Shown here: in pieces, positions 7,854-18,522 of the stretch
Position numbering within the stretch: the stretch's first letter is position 1
Layout of the letters: every line of letters starts with the position of its first letter
DNA from: Laribacter hongkongensis DSM 14985
GTDB lineage: Bacteria; Pseudomonadota; Gammaproteobacteria; Burkholderiales; Aquaspirillaceae
NCBI RefSeq assembly: GCF_000423285.1
Contig: NZ_AUHR01000006.1
Span: forward strand, 124,001 to 188,000
Direction of reading: 5' to 3'
Length of the DNA: 64,000 bases
Notes under the pieces: model-generated
Seen by the model: only the letters and a program-made list of their open reading frames with translations
Database searches by the model: none
Told to the model about the DNA's origin: nothing
Program-made: the position numbers and the translations under genes

Positions 7854-10427
7854 ATGCACGCCCAGCCTTCTCCTGACATGACCACACCCGCGCACACTCC
7901 CATGATGCAGCAGTATCTGGCCCTGAAAGCCGACCATCCGGATACGCTGCTGTTTTACCGCATGGGTGACTTCTACGAGATGTTCTACGGCGATGCCGAA
8001 AAGGCCGCCCGCCTGCTGGACATCACGCTGACGGCCCGCGGCCAGTCGGCCGGCCAGCCCATTCCCATGGCCGGCGTGCCATTCCACGCCGTCGAGCAGT
8101 ATCTGGCCCGGCTGGTGAAACTGGGCGAATCCGTCGCCATCTGCGAGCAGATCGGTGATCCGGCCACCAGCAAGGGGCCGGTCGAGCGGCGGGTGGTGCG
8201 GGTGGTGACACCGGGCACGCTGACCGATGCTGCCCTGCTCGACGACAAGCAGGAAAACCGGCTGGTGGCGCTGGCATTCCACAAGGGCCGGCTGGGCCTG
8301 GCCAGCCTGTCGCTCGCCAGCGGTGATTTCCGCGTACTGGAAACCGAGGCCGAGCGGCTGGGCACCGAGCTGGAGCGCCTGAAACCGGCCGAACTCCTGG
8401 TTGCCGACGACGGCTTTGCGCCGCGGCAGCTCCAGCAGACCGGCGTACCGGTGCGCCGGCTGCCACCGTGGCACTTTGACGTCACCAGCGCCCGTGAACG
8501 GCTGGCCCGCCACTTCGGCGTGCAGGACCTGGCCGGCTTTGGTGCTGCTGACCTGAGCGTGGCCACCGGTGCTGCCGGTGCCCTGCTGGAATACGCCCGC
8601 AGCACCCAGTCGGGCGAACTGGCGCACGTTGTCGGCCTGAGTGTCGAAGAAGCCAGCCAGTACCTCGACCTTGATGCCACCACGCGCCGCAACCTGGAAC
8701 TGACCGAAACCATCCGCGGCGAAGCGGCTCCTACCCTGCTCTCGCTGCTGGACCGCTGCGTCACCAGCATGGGCAGCCGGCTCTTGCGCGAATGGCTGCA
8801 TCACCCGCTGCGTGACACCGCCGCCGTGCGGGCCCGGCAAGAGGCCATTGCCACCTTGCAGGCCTGTCACGCAGACATTCATCTGGCGCTGGACCCGGTG
8901 GCCGACGTGGAGCGGATTACGTCGCGTGTGGCACTGCGCAGCGCCCGTCCGCGTGACCTGGCGGCCCTGCGGGCCAGCCTTGCCCAGCTGCCGCAGGTCA
9001 AGGCCGTGCTGGCGGGCCTTGGCAATCCGCTGCTGGCTACGCTGGATGCTGCCCTGCCGCAAGACAGTCCGCTGGCAGCACTGTTGCAACAGGCCATTGC
9101 GGCGGAGCCGGCCGCAATGGTGCGGGATGGCGGAGTGTTTGCCGCCGGCTACCACGCCGAACTGGACGAGCTGCGCGCCATCCAGACCGATTGCAGCGCC
9201 TTTCTGGCCGATCTGGAAGCACGCGAGCGTGAACGTACCGGCATCAGCACCCTCAAGGTCGAATACAACAAGGTGCACGGTTTTTACATCGAGGTCGGCC
9301 GGGTCCACAGCGAGAAGGTTCCGGACGATTATCGCCGCCGGCAGACGCTCAAGAATGCCGAGCGCTACATCACGCCGGAACTCAAGACTTTTGAAGACAA
9401 GGCACTGTCGGCCCGCGAACGGGCACTGGCACTGGAAAAAGCCTTGTGGGAAACGCTGCTCGATACGCTGGCACCGCACGTTCCGGCGCTGCAAAAACTG
9501 GCCCGGGCACTGGCCAGCCTGGATGTTCTGGCGACGCTGGCCGAACGCGCCGCGACCCTGGATTTTGTCTGCCCGGTCCTGACGCGCAGCGCCGAAATCC
9601 GCATCCAGTCCGGCCGCCATCCGGTGGTCGAGGCGCAGGTCGAGCGTTTTGTCGCCAACGACACCCAGCTGGCACCGGACCGCAAGCTGCTGCTGGTGAC
9701 CGGCCCCAACATGGGCGGCAAATCCACTTACATGCGCCAGGTGGCCCAGATTGTCCTGCTGGCCTACATCGGCAGTTTCGTCCCGGCCAGCCAGGCACAG
9801 ATCGGCCGGGTGGAACGCATCTTCACCCGGATCGGCGCATCGGACGATCTGGCCGGCGGACGGTCGACCTTCATGGTTGAAATGACCGAAACTGCCAACA
9901 TTTTGCACAACAGCAACGAGTGGAGTCTGGTGCTGATGGATGAAGTGGGCCGGGGGACCAGTACGTTTGACGGTCTGGCACTGGCCTGGGCGATTGCCCG
10001 TCGCCTGATTGAAAAGAACCGGGCCTATACTCTGTTTGCCACGCACTATTTCGAACTGACCCGGCTGGCGGCCGATTATCCGATGGTGGCCAACGTGCAT
10101 CTGTCAGCGATGGAGCACAAGGACCGCATCGTCTTCCTGCATCATGTCGATGACGGCCCGGCAAGCCAGAGCTACGGTTTGCAGGTGGCTGCACTGGCAG
10201 GCGTGCCGGCACCGGTCATCCGCGACGCCCGGCGCAAGCTGGCCGAACTGGAGACCCAAGCGGCGACAGGTCAGGGACCAGATCTCTTCATGATGCCGGC
10301 GGAACCGGTACCAAACGTCGCATCCACCCCACACCCGCTGGTCGAGGCATTTGCCGAACTCGACCCGGAAATGCTCAGTCCGCGCGAGGCTCTTGACTGG
10401 CTGTTCCGCATGAAAAAGCATTTTTGA
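7854..10427 (+). CDS. mutS: DNA mismatch repair ATPase MutS
   Basis: Recognises mismatches and small loops and starts mismatch repair. The 857-residue protein has the mismatch-reading Phe-x-Glu block (GDFYEMF, about residue 40), connector and lever domains, Walker A ([10 protein letters not shown]), Walker B ([10 protein letters not shown]) and the C-terminal dimerisation helices. The ATG at 7854 is used; an ATG nine residues later is also possible. It stands alone; mutL is not in the window. A long antisense open frame across it is a codon-bias shadow. Confidence 0.98.
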   Translation: MHAQPSPDMTTPAHTPMMQQYLALKADHPDTLLFYRMGDFYEMFYGDAEKAARLLDITLTARGQSAGQPIPMAGVPFHAVEQYLARLVKLGESVAICEQIGDPATSKGPVERRVVRVVTPGTLTDAALLDDKQENRLVALAFHKGRLGLASLSLASGDFRVLETEAERLGTELERLKPAELLVADDGFAPRQLQQTGVPVRRLPPWHFDVTSARERLARHFGVQDLAGFGAADLSVATGAAGALLEYARSTQSGELAHVVGLSVEEASQYLDLDATTRRNLELTETIRGEAAPTLLSLLDRCVTSMGSRLLREWLHHPLRDTAAVRARQEAIATLQACHADIHLALDPVADVERITSRVALRSARPRDLAALRASLAQLPQVKAVLAGLGNPLLATLDAALPQDSPLAALLQQAIAAEPAAMVRDGGVFAAGYHAELDELRAIQTDCSAFLADLEARERERTGISTLKVEYNKVHGFYIEVGRVHSEKVPDDYRRRQTLKNAERYITPELKTFEDKALSARERALALEKALWETLLDTLAPHVPALQKLARALASLDVLATLAERAATLDFVCPVLTRSAEIRIQSGRHPVVEAQVERFVANDTQLAPDRKLLLVTGPNMGGKSTYMRQVAQIVLLAYIGSFVPASQAQIGRVERIFTRIGASDDLAGGRSTFMVEMTETANILHNSNEWSLVLMDEVGRGTSTFDGLALAWAIARRLIEKNRAYTLFATHYFELTRLAADYPMVANVHLSAMEHKDRIVFLHHVDDGPASQSYGLQVAALAGVPAPVIRDARRKLAELETQAATGQGPDLFMMPAEPVPNVASTPHPLVEAFAELDPEMLSPREALDWLFRMKKHF

Positions 10428-10479
10428 GAAAGTGTGACAAATTCCCCCCACTGGCAGAAAAAGATGACCTATATTGGCT

Positions 10480-10504
10480 CCATCGATTGTTGGTAAATCG
10501 ATGG
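10480..10504. promoter_or_regulatory. Perfect 8-bp inverted repeat, possible operator
   Basis: CCATCGAT (10480-10487) and ATCGATGG (10497-10504) form a perfect dyad around a 9-base spacer, in the AT-richer gap between mutS and the unrecognised gene at 10632. With no T run it is not a terminator. Two half-sites about 1.7 helical turns apart suit a dimeric regulator. Inference only. Confidence 0.45.
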
Positions 10505-10631
10505 TTATTAATACCGGCGCACAAAAATCCATGCCATCAGCGAATGGCAACATTACAAGACGCCGGGCCGACATTGAGCGGCACCAAACCTTCCAGACAC
10601 GCCCCTTCTACGAATAATTGAGGAGTATCCG

Positions 10632-11060
10632 ATGAACATGCTGCATTCACGGGAGAGCAACGATCAGGCAACGTGGTCGCGCTTGATCGCGACCTCACAC
10701 ACCCAGGATGGTCTGACCATTGCCGACATCCGCGCCAAGGCCATGCGCAGTCTGGAACGCTTCCAGCGCGCGACCATGCAACGCATTGCGCTCACCGGTA
10801 TCAGCCTGCCTCCGGCCATCGAATTCACCGGGACGGAAGAAGGAAACATGGTTGTCGGAGGACGTCACCCCGAAGCCGACCTGATTGATGCAGAAATCTG
10901 CTGTGACATCCAGCTGGCCCAGTACTTCAAGGAAGTGGAAGTGGAATTCGAGCTGCTGCGCGCGCTGGAATGCGAAGCGCACGGCACCGCCCGCCAGATG
11001 GACGAGCGCTTCCATCTTGGCCTGACCAGTACCGGCCCGGTGGTCTATTTCGGCCGCTGA
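10632..11060 (+). CDS. Unrecognised conserved-looking 142-aa protein
   Basis: I do not recognise this family. The 142-residue protein has a good ribosome site (TTGAGGAGTATCCG before ATG), no signal peptide and no membrane segment. The N-terminal half is helix-prone and basic (DIRAKAMRSLERFQRATMQR), and the C-terminal half is acidic (CCDIQLAQYFKEVEVEFELLRALE) with a vicinal Cys pair. It has its own 204-bp upstream gap holding a perfect dyad at 10480-10504. Its last 16 bases overlap the convergent rluE. Codon use is like its neighbours, supporting a real gene. Confidence 0.7.
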   Translation: MNMLHSRESNDQATWSRLIATSHTQDGLTIADIRAKAMRSLERFQRATMQRIALTGISLPPAIEFTGTEEGNMVVGGRHPEADLIDAEICCDIQLAQYFKEVEVEFELLRALECEAHGTARQMDERFHLGLTSTGPVVYFGR

Positions 11061-11731
11061 CGAGCCGTCCGGCCTGCACCAGTACTCTTGAACCGGGGCG
11101 CGCGCGATGATTGCGGCGCCCTGTGTGGTTTGGGCGCTGCGGTCTGCGACCAGGCCTGCTGCCATACGGCAGGCAGCTCACCCTTGGCAATCTCCCGCCA
11201 CTCTCCGGGTTGCAACTCCCCAAGCTTCAGCGAACCGACAGCCACCCGCACCAGCCGCAAGGTCGGCAGACCGACCTTGGCCGTCATGCGCCGCACCTGC
11301 CGGTTTTTGCCTTCACTGATGATGATCTCCAGCCAGTGCGTCGGTACGGTCTTGCGAAAACGCACAGGAGGCTGGCGCGGCCACAGCTCCGGCTCGGGCA
11401 AAATCCGCACCGATGCCGGCTGCGTCACGAAATCCCCAAGATCCACACCTTGCCGCAACTGCTCCAGTTGCTCTGCCTCCGGTGTTCCCTCCACCTGCAC
11501 CCAGTAGGTTTTTGGTGCCTTGGCAGCCGGGTGGGCAATGGCGTGCTGAAGCGGACCATGATCTGTCAGCAGCACCATCCCCTCGCTGTCAGTATCCAGC
11601 CTCCCGGCCGGATACACACCGGCGACCGGCACCCAGTCAGCCAGCGTGGCATGCGGCGGGCTCGCGCTGAACTGGCAGATGGTATCAAACGGCTTGTTCA
11701 GCAGGATCAAACGGGGCATGGCGACGGGCAA
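11045..11731 (-). CDS. rluE: 23S rRNA pseudouridine synthase, RluE type
   Basis: Makes a pseudouridine in 23S rRNA (position 2457 in E. coli). The protein lacks an S4 domain and goes directly into the RsuA/RluB/E/F catalytic fold: LLNKPFDTICQF near the start, the catalytic Asp46 in GRLDTDSEGM, and SEGKNRQVRRM (about 147-157). The basic, disordered tail (about 195-228) is typical. The gene has a 228-residue product with ATG at 11731 or 11719. It converges with the unrecognised 142-aa gene. Confidence 0.9.
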   Translation of the reverse strand: MPVAMPRLILLNKPFDTICQFSASPPHATLADWVPVAGVYPAGRLDTDSEGMVLLTDHGPLQHAIAHPAAKAPKTYWVQVEGTPEAEQLEQLRQGVDLGDFVTQPASVRILPEPELWPRQPPVRFRKTVPTHWLEIIISEGKNRQVRRMTAKVGLPTLRLVRVAVGSLKLGELQPGEWREIAKGELPAVWQQAWSQTAAPKPHRAPQSSRAPRFKSTGAGRTARQRPK

Positions 11732-11785
11732 GCGGGAAAAACGGGCACTCTACGCGAAAGCCCCTTCTCCGGCCATGCCCGGCAA

Positions 11786-13573
11786 TCAGGCCATGACCGG
11801 TGCGGTTTGCCGTGGCAGCCGGTACCACGGCTGGTTGCTGAAGCGCAGGCTTTCCGGATAGGGAAAGAAATCGTCCAGAATGCCGGCCCGGATGCGGGTC
11901 TGCTTGTTACGCCAGAACTGCGGGCTGAGCAGGTCACGGTGATGCTTGAGGAATTCGCGCCGGACATCCGGATCTCCCAGGAGGAAGCGGGCAAACTCTT
12001 CCGGAAACACGTCGTTGCGTGCCACCGGATACCACGGCTCGGCCGCCATCTCCAGTTCCGGAGTGGGTGCCTCGGGAATTTCCCGGAAGTTGCAATCGGT
12101 CATGTACTCGATTTCATCGTAATCGTAGAAGATCACTCGCCCGTACCGGGTCACGCCAAAGTTCTTGAACAGCATGTCTCCCGGAAAGATGTTGGCAGTG
12201 GCCAGATCCTTGATGGCATTGCCGAACTCCTGCACCGCATGCGCCTTCTGCTCCGGTGTCGCCTCGTCCAGATACATGTTCAGCGGCTTCATGCGCCTCT
12301 CGATGTACAGGTGCCGGATGATGATGTTGTCGCCTTCTTCTTCGAGCATGGACGGTGCCAGCTCACGGATTTCGGCCAGCAAGGCCGGATCAAAGCGGCT
12401 GGCAGGAAAACCGACATTGGAAAACTCCAGTGTGTCGGCCATGCGCCCGACCCGGTCATGCTGCTTCACCAGCAGGTATTTCTGCTGCACGGTGGCCCGA
12501 TCGATGTCCTTGGTCGTCCCGAACACATCCTTGATGATCTTGAACACGTACGGGAACGACGGCAGGACAAACACCAGCATCACCAGCCCGCGGATGCCCG
12601 GAGCAATGACAAACGTGTCCTGGGAATGCTGCAAATGGTGGATGAAGTCGCGGTAAAAAATGTTTTTGCCCTGCTTGGCCAGGCCCAGCATGGTGTACAG
12701 CTCGGCGCGCGTCTTGGTCGGCAGAATGCTGCGCAGGAACTGCACATAGCCTGACGGCACCTCCATGTCCACGAGGAAATAGGCCCGGCTGAAGCTGAAC
12801 AGCACACCGATGCGCCAGGTTTCCAGCAAGACCGTGTCCAGATACAGCCGGCCGCCGGCATCGTGGCGAACCGGAATGGCAAACGGCCAGACCTGTCCAC
12901 CGTTCAGTACCCGGCCAAAAACATACGCCGTCTTGTTGCGGTAAAACGCCGAGTTGAGCACCTGGATCTGGAAATTGGCCTCTGCTTTGGGCCATGTCCC
13001 GCCATGGAATGCCTTGGCCATGCGCAGGACATGCAGCAGATCCCGGGACAGGTGTGCAAACGGCCGCTGCCAGCCAAAACTCTTCACGATCCGGCGGATG
13101 GTCGCCAGCAATCCCAGTTCGGCAGGGTAGTAGCTGCGATAGGTCGGCGGATCGGCCTCGATGTATTCCGTGCTGATCGCTGGCCGCACGAAGATGAAAT
13201 CATTGTTGAAATAGTCGCGGTGCAACACGCGGCAGAACACCGAGTTGAAAAAAGTCTCGGCCAGCTCCGGCTGCCGATGGTTGGTCAGCAAACCGATGTA
13301 GTTGAACTTGGTCTGTGCCCAGATATCGTCATCCAGCAGTTCGGCATGAAATTCGTGCCGCAGCCGCAGGATGGTTTCCTGTACCCGGTCATCGTAAAAC
13401 TGGATACGGTCGCGAATGGCCTGCTGCATCGCCTGCCAGTCACCGGTTTCAAAAAAGGTCTTGGCTCGTACCGAACAGGCACGAAATAGACCGTAGTGCT
13501 TGTTGAAGCCGTCAAGCAGCGCCTGAGCAATCTCGCGTGCCACCGGGTTGTTTTCCTCCGGAATTCCCATCAT
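11786..13573 (-). CDS. aceK: Isocitrate dehydrogenase kinase/phosphatase
   Basis: A bifunctional enzyme that phosphorylates and dephosphorylates isocitrate dehydrogenase and so sets flux between the TCA cycle and the glyoxylate shunt. The 595-residue protein aligns along its length with AceK (E. coli 578): NPVAREIAQALLDGF, DWQAMQQAIRDRI and the ATP-site block YIERRMKPLNMYL. A TTG start at 13636 would add 21 residues, but the ATG at 13573 has a ribosome site (AGAGGG) directly upstream. It is divergent from icd, whose product is its substrate; no aceBA genes are nearby. Confidence 0.95.
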   Translation of the reverse strand: MMGIPEENNPVAREIAQALLDGFNKHYGLFRACSVRAKTFFETGDWQAMQQAIRDRIQFYDDRVQETILRLRHEFHAELLDDDIWAQTKFNYIGLLTNHRQPELAETFFNSVFCRVLHRDYFNNDFIFVRPAISTEYIEADPPTYRSYYPAELGLLATIRRIVKSFGWQRPFAHLSRDLLHVLRMAKAFHGGTWPKAEANFQIQVLNSAFYRNKTAYVFGRVLNGGQVWPFAIPVRHDAGGRLYLDTVLLETWRIGVLFSFSRAYFLVDMEVPSGYVQFLRSILPTKTRAELYTMLGLAKQGKNIFYRDFIHHLQHSQDTFVIAPGIRGLVMLVFVLPSFPYVFKIIKDVFGTTKDIDRATVQQKYLLVKQHDRVGRMADTLEFSNVGFPASRFDPALLAEIRELAPSMLEEEGDNIIIRHLYIERRMKPLNMYLDEATPEQKAHAVQEFGNAIKDLATANIFPGDMLFKNFGVTRYGRVIFYDYDEIEYMTDCNFREIPEAPTPELEMAAEPWYPVARNDVFPEEFARFLLGDPDVRREFLKHHRDLLSPQFWRNKQTRIRAGILDDFFPYPESLRFSNQPWYRLPRQTAPVMA

Positions 13574-14005
13574 GCCCTCTGTCCGCCCGTGTGCCCGGGC
13601 GCTCCTTTTGCAGTTCGGATTATTTTTGTCGGTCAATCAGTCGCTTGGACAGGATTGATCCGGACTGATGGTGGAGGATTTGCACCGGGGCGGCAAGCCC
13701 CTGCCAAAGCTGTTTATTGCAATGCACAACGCCAGCTGTTCATTCGTGCTCGTCCCGGTTTCGCAAAATGACAAAGAGCTGAATTTACGCTGGCAGCCGC
13801 CGTTTTTTTTTCGGATAATAACGCCCGGCGAGGAGAAGCTGAAAACAATGACAATCGAGCAAATTCTGCAAAGCCGCCCCGTCCGATGCCCAGCGCACCG
13901 ACAGCGTCCCGCGGTTTTTCCCTTCTCCGGCATCCGTCAGACCCGGCCCCGTGACCTTCCATGACCTCCGGGTCTTTCATTCCAGTTAATCCAGATGGAG
14001 CAGGC
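13574..14005. other. aceK-icd divergent intergenic region
   Basis: This 432-bp gap must hold both promoters. GATAAT at 13815-13820 sits after a long T run and could be a -10 element for plus-strand transcription. A short open frame (13848-13964, 38 codons) with a ribosome site GAGGAGAA begins MTIEQILQS; it is discussed as a finding. No stable terminator is visible. Confidence 0.5.
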
Positions 14006-15250
14006 ATGAGCACGTCCCACATCAAGGTGCCGCAAGGCGGCCAGAAAATCGTTGCAGGCCAACCGGTCCCGAACAATCCGATCATCCCGTTCATCGAAGG
14101 TGACGGTATCGGCATCGATATCTCTCCGGTCATGATCAAGGTGGTCGATGCCGCAGTGGAAAAAGCCTACAAGGGCGAAAAGAAAATCCACTGGATGGAA
14201 ATCTACGCCGGTGAAAAATCCACCCGCGTCTACGGCGGCGATGTCTGGCTGCCGGCCGAAACCATGGCGGCCCTGCGTGATTACGTGGTGTCGATCAAGG
14301 GCCCGATGACCACTCCGGTTGGCGGTGGCATCCGTTCGCTCAACGTGGCCCTGCGCCAGGAACTCGACCTGTACGTCTGCCTGCGCCCGGTGCGCTACTT
14401 CCAGGGCGTCCCTTCGCCGCTGAAGCGTCCGGACCTGACCGACATGGTGATCTTCCGCGAGAACACCGAAGATATCTATGCCGGTATCGAATGGCAGGCC
14501 GAAAGCGATGCAGCCAGGAAAGTGATCGCTTTCCTGCAAAACGAGATGGGCGTGAAAAAAATCCGCTTCCCGGAAACCTCGGGGATCGGCATCAAGCCGG
14601 TTTCCAGAGAGGGGACCGAGCGTCTGGTGCGCAAGGCAATCCAGTACGCCATCGACAACGACCGCAAGTCGGTAACCATCGTGCACAAGGGCAACATCAT
14701 GAAGTTCACCGAAGGTGGCTTCCGTGACTGGGCCTACGATCTGGCCAAAAACGAATTCGGTGCCCAGCCGATCGACGGTGGCCCGTGGTGCAAGTTCACC
14801 AACCCGAAAACCGGCCGCGAGATCATCGTCAAGGATGCGATTGCTGATGCCTTCCTGCAACAGATCCTGCTGCGCCCGGCCGAGTATGACGTGATCGCCA
14901 CCTGCAACCTCAACGGCGACTACGTTTCCGATGCACTGGCAGCCCAGGTTGGCGGTATCGGCATCGCTCCGGGTGCCAACCTGTCGGATGAAGTGGCCAT
15001 GTTTGAAGCCACCCACGGTACCGCACCGAAATATGCCGGCCTCGACAAGGTCAACCCGGGTTCGCTGATCCTGTCTGCCGAGATGATGCTGCGTCATCTG
15101 GGCTGGACCGAAGCGGCTGACCTGATCATCAGCTCCATGGAAAAAGCCATCAGCGACAAGGTTGTCACCTACGATTTTGCCCGCCTGATGGACAATGCTG
15201 AAGAAGTCAGCTGCTCGGCATTCGGCGATGCAATGATTGCCCGGATGTAA
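14006..15250 (+). CDS. icd: Isocitrate dehydrogenase (NADP-dependent)
   Basis: Converts isocitrate to 2-oxoglutarate and CO2, making NADPH, in the TCA cycle. The 414-residue protein follows E. coli Icd throughout. S111 in [13 protein letters not shown] equals E. coli Ser113, the residue phosphorylated by AceK, whose gene is divergent next door. HGTAPKY and VTYDFARL keep the NADP-specific Lys-Tyr and Tyr/Arg residues. The ATG at 14006 with a nearby GGAGCAGGC ribosome site is chosen over an upstream in-frame ATG at 13961. A strong terminator follows. Confidence 0.97.
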   Translation: MSTSHIKVPQGGQKIVAGQPVPNNPIIPFIEGDGIGIDISPVMIKVVDAAVEKAYKGEKKIHWMEIYAGEKSTRVYGGDVWLPAETMAALRDYVVSIKGPMTTPVGGGIRSLNVALRQELDLYVCLRPVRYFQGVPSPLKRPDLTDMVIFRENTEDIYAGIEWQAESDAARKVIAFLQNEMGVKKIRFPETSGIGIKPVSREGTERLVRKAIQYAIDNDRKSVTIVHKGNIMKFTEGGFRDWAYDLAKNEFGAQPIDGGPWCKFTNPKTGREIIVKDAIADAFLQQILLRPAEYDVIATCNLNGDYVSDALAAQVGGIGIAPGANLSDEVAMFEATHGTAPKYAGLDKVNPGSLILSAEMMLRHLGWTEAADLIISSMEKAISDKVVTYDFARLMDNAEEVSCSAFGDAMIARM

Positions 15251-15272
15251 TCCGGAGCCAGTAGTAGCAATA

Positions 15273-15306
15273 AAGCCCTTGCCAGCCCAATGGCAGGGGC
15301 TTTTTC
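15273..15306 (+). terminator. icd terminator
   Basis: AAGCCCTTGCCA and TGGCAGGGGCTT pair (one G-T) around a 6-base loop and are followed by a T run at 15301-15305. Confidence 0.85.
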
Positions 15307-15331
15307 ATGCTTCCCGACCCGTAAAAACAAG

Positions 15332-15366
15332 AAGCCCGATGCTGACTGCAGCACCGGGCTTTTTTG
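15332..15366. terminator. Second terminator, between icd and the cold-shock gene
   Basis: AAGCCCGATGCTG and CAGCACCGGGCTT pair around a 4-base loop (with one mismatch), with T runs in both reading directions; it probably ends the minus-strand cold-shock transcript and backs up the icd terminator. Confidence 0.75.
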
Positions 15367-15380
15367 ATCGTTGTGTCGAA

Positions 15381-15587
15381 TCAGGCAGCAGCAGTGATGT
15401 TGCTGGCCTGCTTGCCTTTCGGGCCCTGATTGACATCGAAATTGACACGCTGGCCTTCTTTCAATGTTTTGAAGCCATTCATGTTGATGGCAGAGAAATG
15501 TGCAAACAAATCTTCACCGCCATCATCGGGGGTGATGAAACCAAAGCCTTTGGCGTCATTGAACCACTTAACGGTACCAGTTGCCAT
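15381..15587 (-). CDS. Cold-shock domain protein (CspA/CspD family)
   Basis: A 68-residue single-stranded nucleic-acid chaperone. RNP1 is KGFGFI and RNP2 is DLFAHF, and the protein starts [16 protein letters not shown]. The ATG at 15587 has the ribosome site AAGGAAG. Location divergent from clpS-clpA matches the cspD-clpSA arrangement of E. coli and other proteobacteria. In the presumed leader, GGGTG-TTG-CACCC (15624-15636) could form a small hairpin about 40 bases before the start. Confidence 0.95.
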   Translation of the reverse strand: MATGTVKWFNDAKGFGFITPDDGGEDLFAHFSAINMNGFKTLKEGQRVNFDVNQGPKGKQASNITAAA

Positions 15588-15825
15588 CTGAAACACTTCC
15601 TTGCTTAATATTGTTGCCTGATCGGGTGTTGCACCCATGCTTGCGTGTTTGCCGGCAGAAATTGCGACCCGTCTGAAGCATTAGCGCAAATCACCTGTCC
15701 AAACACTGTTCTTGTTGTACGTGACTATCATGAGAGCGTCAAGCCATTCAGCATAATGGCGGCACCGCTTGAAAAAGTGTTCCGACAAGCCAACATTAAA
15801 TCTCTCGATAGAGAAAGTCCGCAGT

Positions 15826-16137
15826 ATGTCGATGCCGTACCAGGACGGAACGGATCTTGCTCCGAGCAAGATCCGGACCGCACCTCCCCCCATGTATAAA
15901 GTGGTCTTGCTGAATGACGACTTTACTCCCATGGATTTCGTTGTCATCGTGCTTGAGCGCTTCTTTTACATGGGGCGCGAGCAGGCAACGCAGGTTATGC
16001 TGAAAATACACACTGAAGGTCGGGGCATCTGCGGGACATTCACCCGCGACGTCGCCGCCACCAAGGTCAGCCAGGTCAGAGACTACGCACGCACGCACGA
16101 ACATCCGTTGCAGTGCGTGATGGAGGAAAGCAGATGA
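15826..16137 (+). CDS. clpS: ATP-dependent Clp protease adaptor ClpS
   Basis: Delivers N-degron proteins to ClpAP. The 103-residue protein has a flexible N-terminus and then [18 protein letters not shown], containing the Asn-Asp-Asp residues that bind the N-terminal amino group of the substrate, and the [20 protein letters not shown] core. The start at 15826 (MSMPYQDG) is chosen as normal length. It overlaps clpA by the ATGA at 16134-16137, so the two are translationally coupled. Confidence 0.96.
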   Translation: MSMPYQDGTDLAPSKIRTAPPPMYKVVLLNDDFTPMDFVVIVLERFFYMGREQATQVMLKIHTEGRGICGTFTRDVAATKVSQVRDYARTHEHPLQCVMEESR

Positions 16138-18464
16138 TTGCGCAGGAACTCGAAGTCAGTCTCCACATGGCATTCATGGAGGCCCGCCAGAAACGGCATG
16201 AACTCATCAGCGTCGAGCACCTGCTGCTGGCCATGCTCGACAACCCGTCAGCAGCAGAAGTCTTGCGCTCATGCGGAGCCAACATAGACCAGCTGCGCAA
16301 GCAACTGACTGAATTCACCGACGAACACACACCTGTCGTACCCGGCAGCGAAGACGTCGAAACGCAGCCCACGCTGGGTTTCCAGCGGGTCATCCAGCGC
16401 GCCATCCTGCACGTGCAGAGTTCGGGGAAGAAAGAAGTCACCGGCGCCAACATTCTTGTTGCCATCTTCGGCGAAAAAGACTCACATGCAGTGTATTTCC
16501 TGCATCAGCAGAATATCAGCCGGCTGGATGTCGTCAACTTCATTTCTCACGGCATCACCAAGGACAGCGGAAACAACAAGAAAAGCGAACCGCCTCCCGG
16601 CCGGCCGGCTCCCAGCAGCCAGAATGAAAACAGCGAAAACGAGCAGGAAGCCGAGGCCAGCTCCGCCGGTGGCGCACTCGAAAACTACACCCAAAACCTC
16701 AACCAGATGGCCCAGGCAGGCAAGATCGATCCTGTCATCGGACGCGACCACGAACTGGAACGCGTCATCCAGATCCTCTGTCGCCGGCGCAAGAACAACC
16801 CTCTGCTGGTCGGAGAGGCCGGCGTAGGCAAAACCGCCATTGCCGAAGGCCTGGCCCGCCGCATCGTGCAAGGCGAAGTTCCCGAAGTACTCGCACAGTC
16901 CACGGTCTACGCACTGGACATGGGTGCCCTGCTTGCCGGGACCAAATACCGCGGAGATTTCGAGCAACGCCTAAAAGGCGTGGTCAAACAGCTGTCGGAA
17001 GACCGCAATGCCATCCTGTTCATCGACGAAATCCACACCCTGATCGGTGCCGGCGCCGCCTCAGGTGGAACGCTGGATGCCTCCAACCTGCTCAAACCCG
17101 CTCTGTCCAACGGTTCGCTGCGCTGCATTGGAGCCACAACCTACAACGAATACCGCGGCATTTTTGAGAAAGACAACGCACTTTCCCGTCGCTTCCAGAA
17201 AATTGACGTAGCCGAGCCGACGGTCGAGCAGACCATCCAGATCCTCAAAGGTCTCAAGTCGCGCTTTGAAGCCCACCATGGCATCAAGTACACCCTTTCG
17301 GCCCTGAGCACCGCAGCCGAATTGTCTGCACGCTACATCAATGACCGGCATCTGCCGGACAAGGCCATCGACGTCATCGATGAGGCTGGTGCAGCGCAAC
17401 GCATCCTGCCCAAGTCCCGCCAGAAGAAGGTGATTTCCAAACACGAAATCGAAGACATTGTTTCGAAAATCGCCCGCATTCCGGCCAAAACGGTTTCCAA
17501 CAACGATCGCAATGCTCTCAAGACTCTCGAGCGCGACCTGAAAAATGTGGTCTTCGGACAGGACCCGGCCATCGAGGCACTGGCCGCTGCCATCAAGATG
17601 GCACGTTCCGGCCTGGGTAATCCGCAAAAACCGATCGGCAGCTTCCTGTTTTCCGGCCCGACGGGCGTCGGCAAAACCGAAGTGGCCCGGCAGCTTGCCT
17701 ACACGCTGGGCATTGAGCTGATCCGCTTTGACATGTCGGAATACATGGAACGCCATGCTGTCAGCCGCCTGATCGGTGCGCCACCCGGTTATGTCGGTTT
17801 CGAACAGGGTGGTCTGTTGACCGAGCAGATCAACAAGCACCCGTACGCCGTGCTGCTGCTGGACGAGATCGAAAAAGCGCATCCGGACATTTTCAACATC
17901 CTGCTGCAGGTCATGGACCATGGCACGCTAACGGACAACAACGGCCGCAAAGCCGATTTCCGTAACGTGATCATCATCATGACTACCAATGCCGGAGCCG
18001 AAAGCCTGTCCAAATCCAGCATCGGCTTTACCAGCACCAAGGCCAGCGGAGACGAGCTGGCAGACATCAAGCGCCTGTTCACACCGGAATTCCGTAACCG
18101 GCTGGATGCCATCATTTCCTTCCGCATGCTCGACGAAACCATCATCCTGCAAGTGGTGGACAAGTTCCTGATGCAGCTGGAGGCCCAGCTGTCCGAACGC
18201 AAGGTGGAAATCCAGTTTTCCGACGAACTCAAGCGCTTCCTTGCACGCAAGGGCTTCGATCCGCAAATGGGAGCCCGTCCCATGGCACGCCTTATCCAGG
18301 ATACCATCCGCAAGGCGCTGGCGGACGAACTGCTGTTCGGACGACTGTCCGAAGGTGGCTCGGTCACCATCGACCACGACGAATCTGCCGACAAGGTCGT
18401 GCTGCAGTTTGACCAGGAGGATACCCATACCAGGCAACAGGCCATCACTGAAGATGAAGCCTGA
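16134..18464 (+). CDS. clpA: ATP-dependent Clp protease ATP-binding subunit ClpA
   Basis: Hexameric AAA+ unfoldase that feeds ClpP. The 776-residue protein has the N-terminal Clp-N repeats that dock ClpS, a linker rich in Glu/Ser/Pro (about 150-185), AAA domain 1 with Walker [11 protein letters not shown] and domain 2 with Walker [11 protein letters not shown]. The start overlaps the clpS stop and has a GGAGGAAAG ribosome site. A hairpin terminator follows. clpP is not in the window. Confidence 0.97.
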   Translation: MIAQELEVSLHMAFMEARQKRHELISVEHLLLAMLDNPSAAEVLRSCGANIDQLRKQLTEFTDEHTPVVPGSEDVETQPTLGFQRVIQRAILHVQSSGKKEVTGANILVAIFGEKDSHAVYFLHQQNISRLDVVNFISHGITKDSGNNKKSEPPPGRPAPSSQNENSENEQEAEASSAGGALENYTQNLNQMAQAGKIDPVIGRDHELERVIQILCRRRKNNPLLVGEAGVGKTAIAEGLARRIVQGEVPEVLAQSTVYALDMGALLAGTKYRGDFEQRLKGVVKQLSEDRNAILFIDEIHTLIGAGAASGGTLDASNLLKPALSNGSLRCIGATTYNEYRGIFEKDNALSRRFQKIDVAEPTVEQTIQILKGLKSRFEAHHGIKYTLSALSTAAELSARYINDRHLPDKAIDVIDEAGAAQRILPKSRQKKVISKHEIEDIVSKIARIPAKTVSNNDRNALKTLERDLKNVVFGQDPAIEALAAAIKMARSGLGNPQKPIGSFLFSGPTGVGKTEVARQLAYTLGIELIRFDMSEYMERHAVSRLIGAPPGYVGFEQGGLLTEQINKHPYAVLLLDEIEKAHPDIFNILLQVMDHGTLTDNNGRKADFRNVIIIMTTNAGAESLSKSSIGFTSTKASGDELADIKRLFTPEFRNRLDAIISFRMLDETIILQVVDKFLMQLEAQLSERKVEIQFSDELKRFLARKGFDPQMGARPMARLIQDTIRKALADELLFGRLSEGGSVTIDHDESADKVVLQFDQEDTHTRQQAITEDEA

Positions 18465-18489
18465 ACTTTTACAGATCCGGCAACATGAA

Positions 18490-18522
18490 TCATGCCGCCC
18501 CGTGGGGCGGCATGATTGTTTT
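18490..18522 (+). terminator. clpA terminator
   Basis: An 11-bp stem (TCATGCCGCCC / GGGCGGCATGA, 18490-18515) with a very short loop, then ATTGTTTT. It lies between clpA and the convergent ogt gene. Confidence 0.75.

Noticed and set aside
7809-10100. Long minus-strand open frame (763 codons) antisense to mutS
   Set aside because: High-GC codon bias keeps the antisense frame open. It has no family features and mutS is beyond doubt.
10451-10466. Possible sigma-54 promoter (TGGCA before mutS-downstream gene)
   Set aside because: The GC element lacks the matching TTGC -12 half at the right spacing.
13937-15097. Minus-strand open frame antisense to icd
   Set aside because: Same codon-bias shadow; the plus-strand Icd is conserved throughout.
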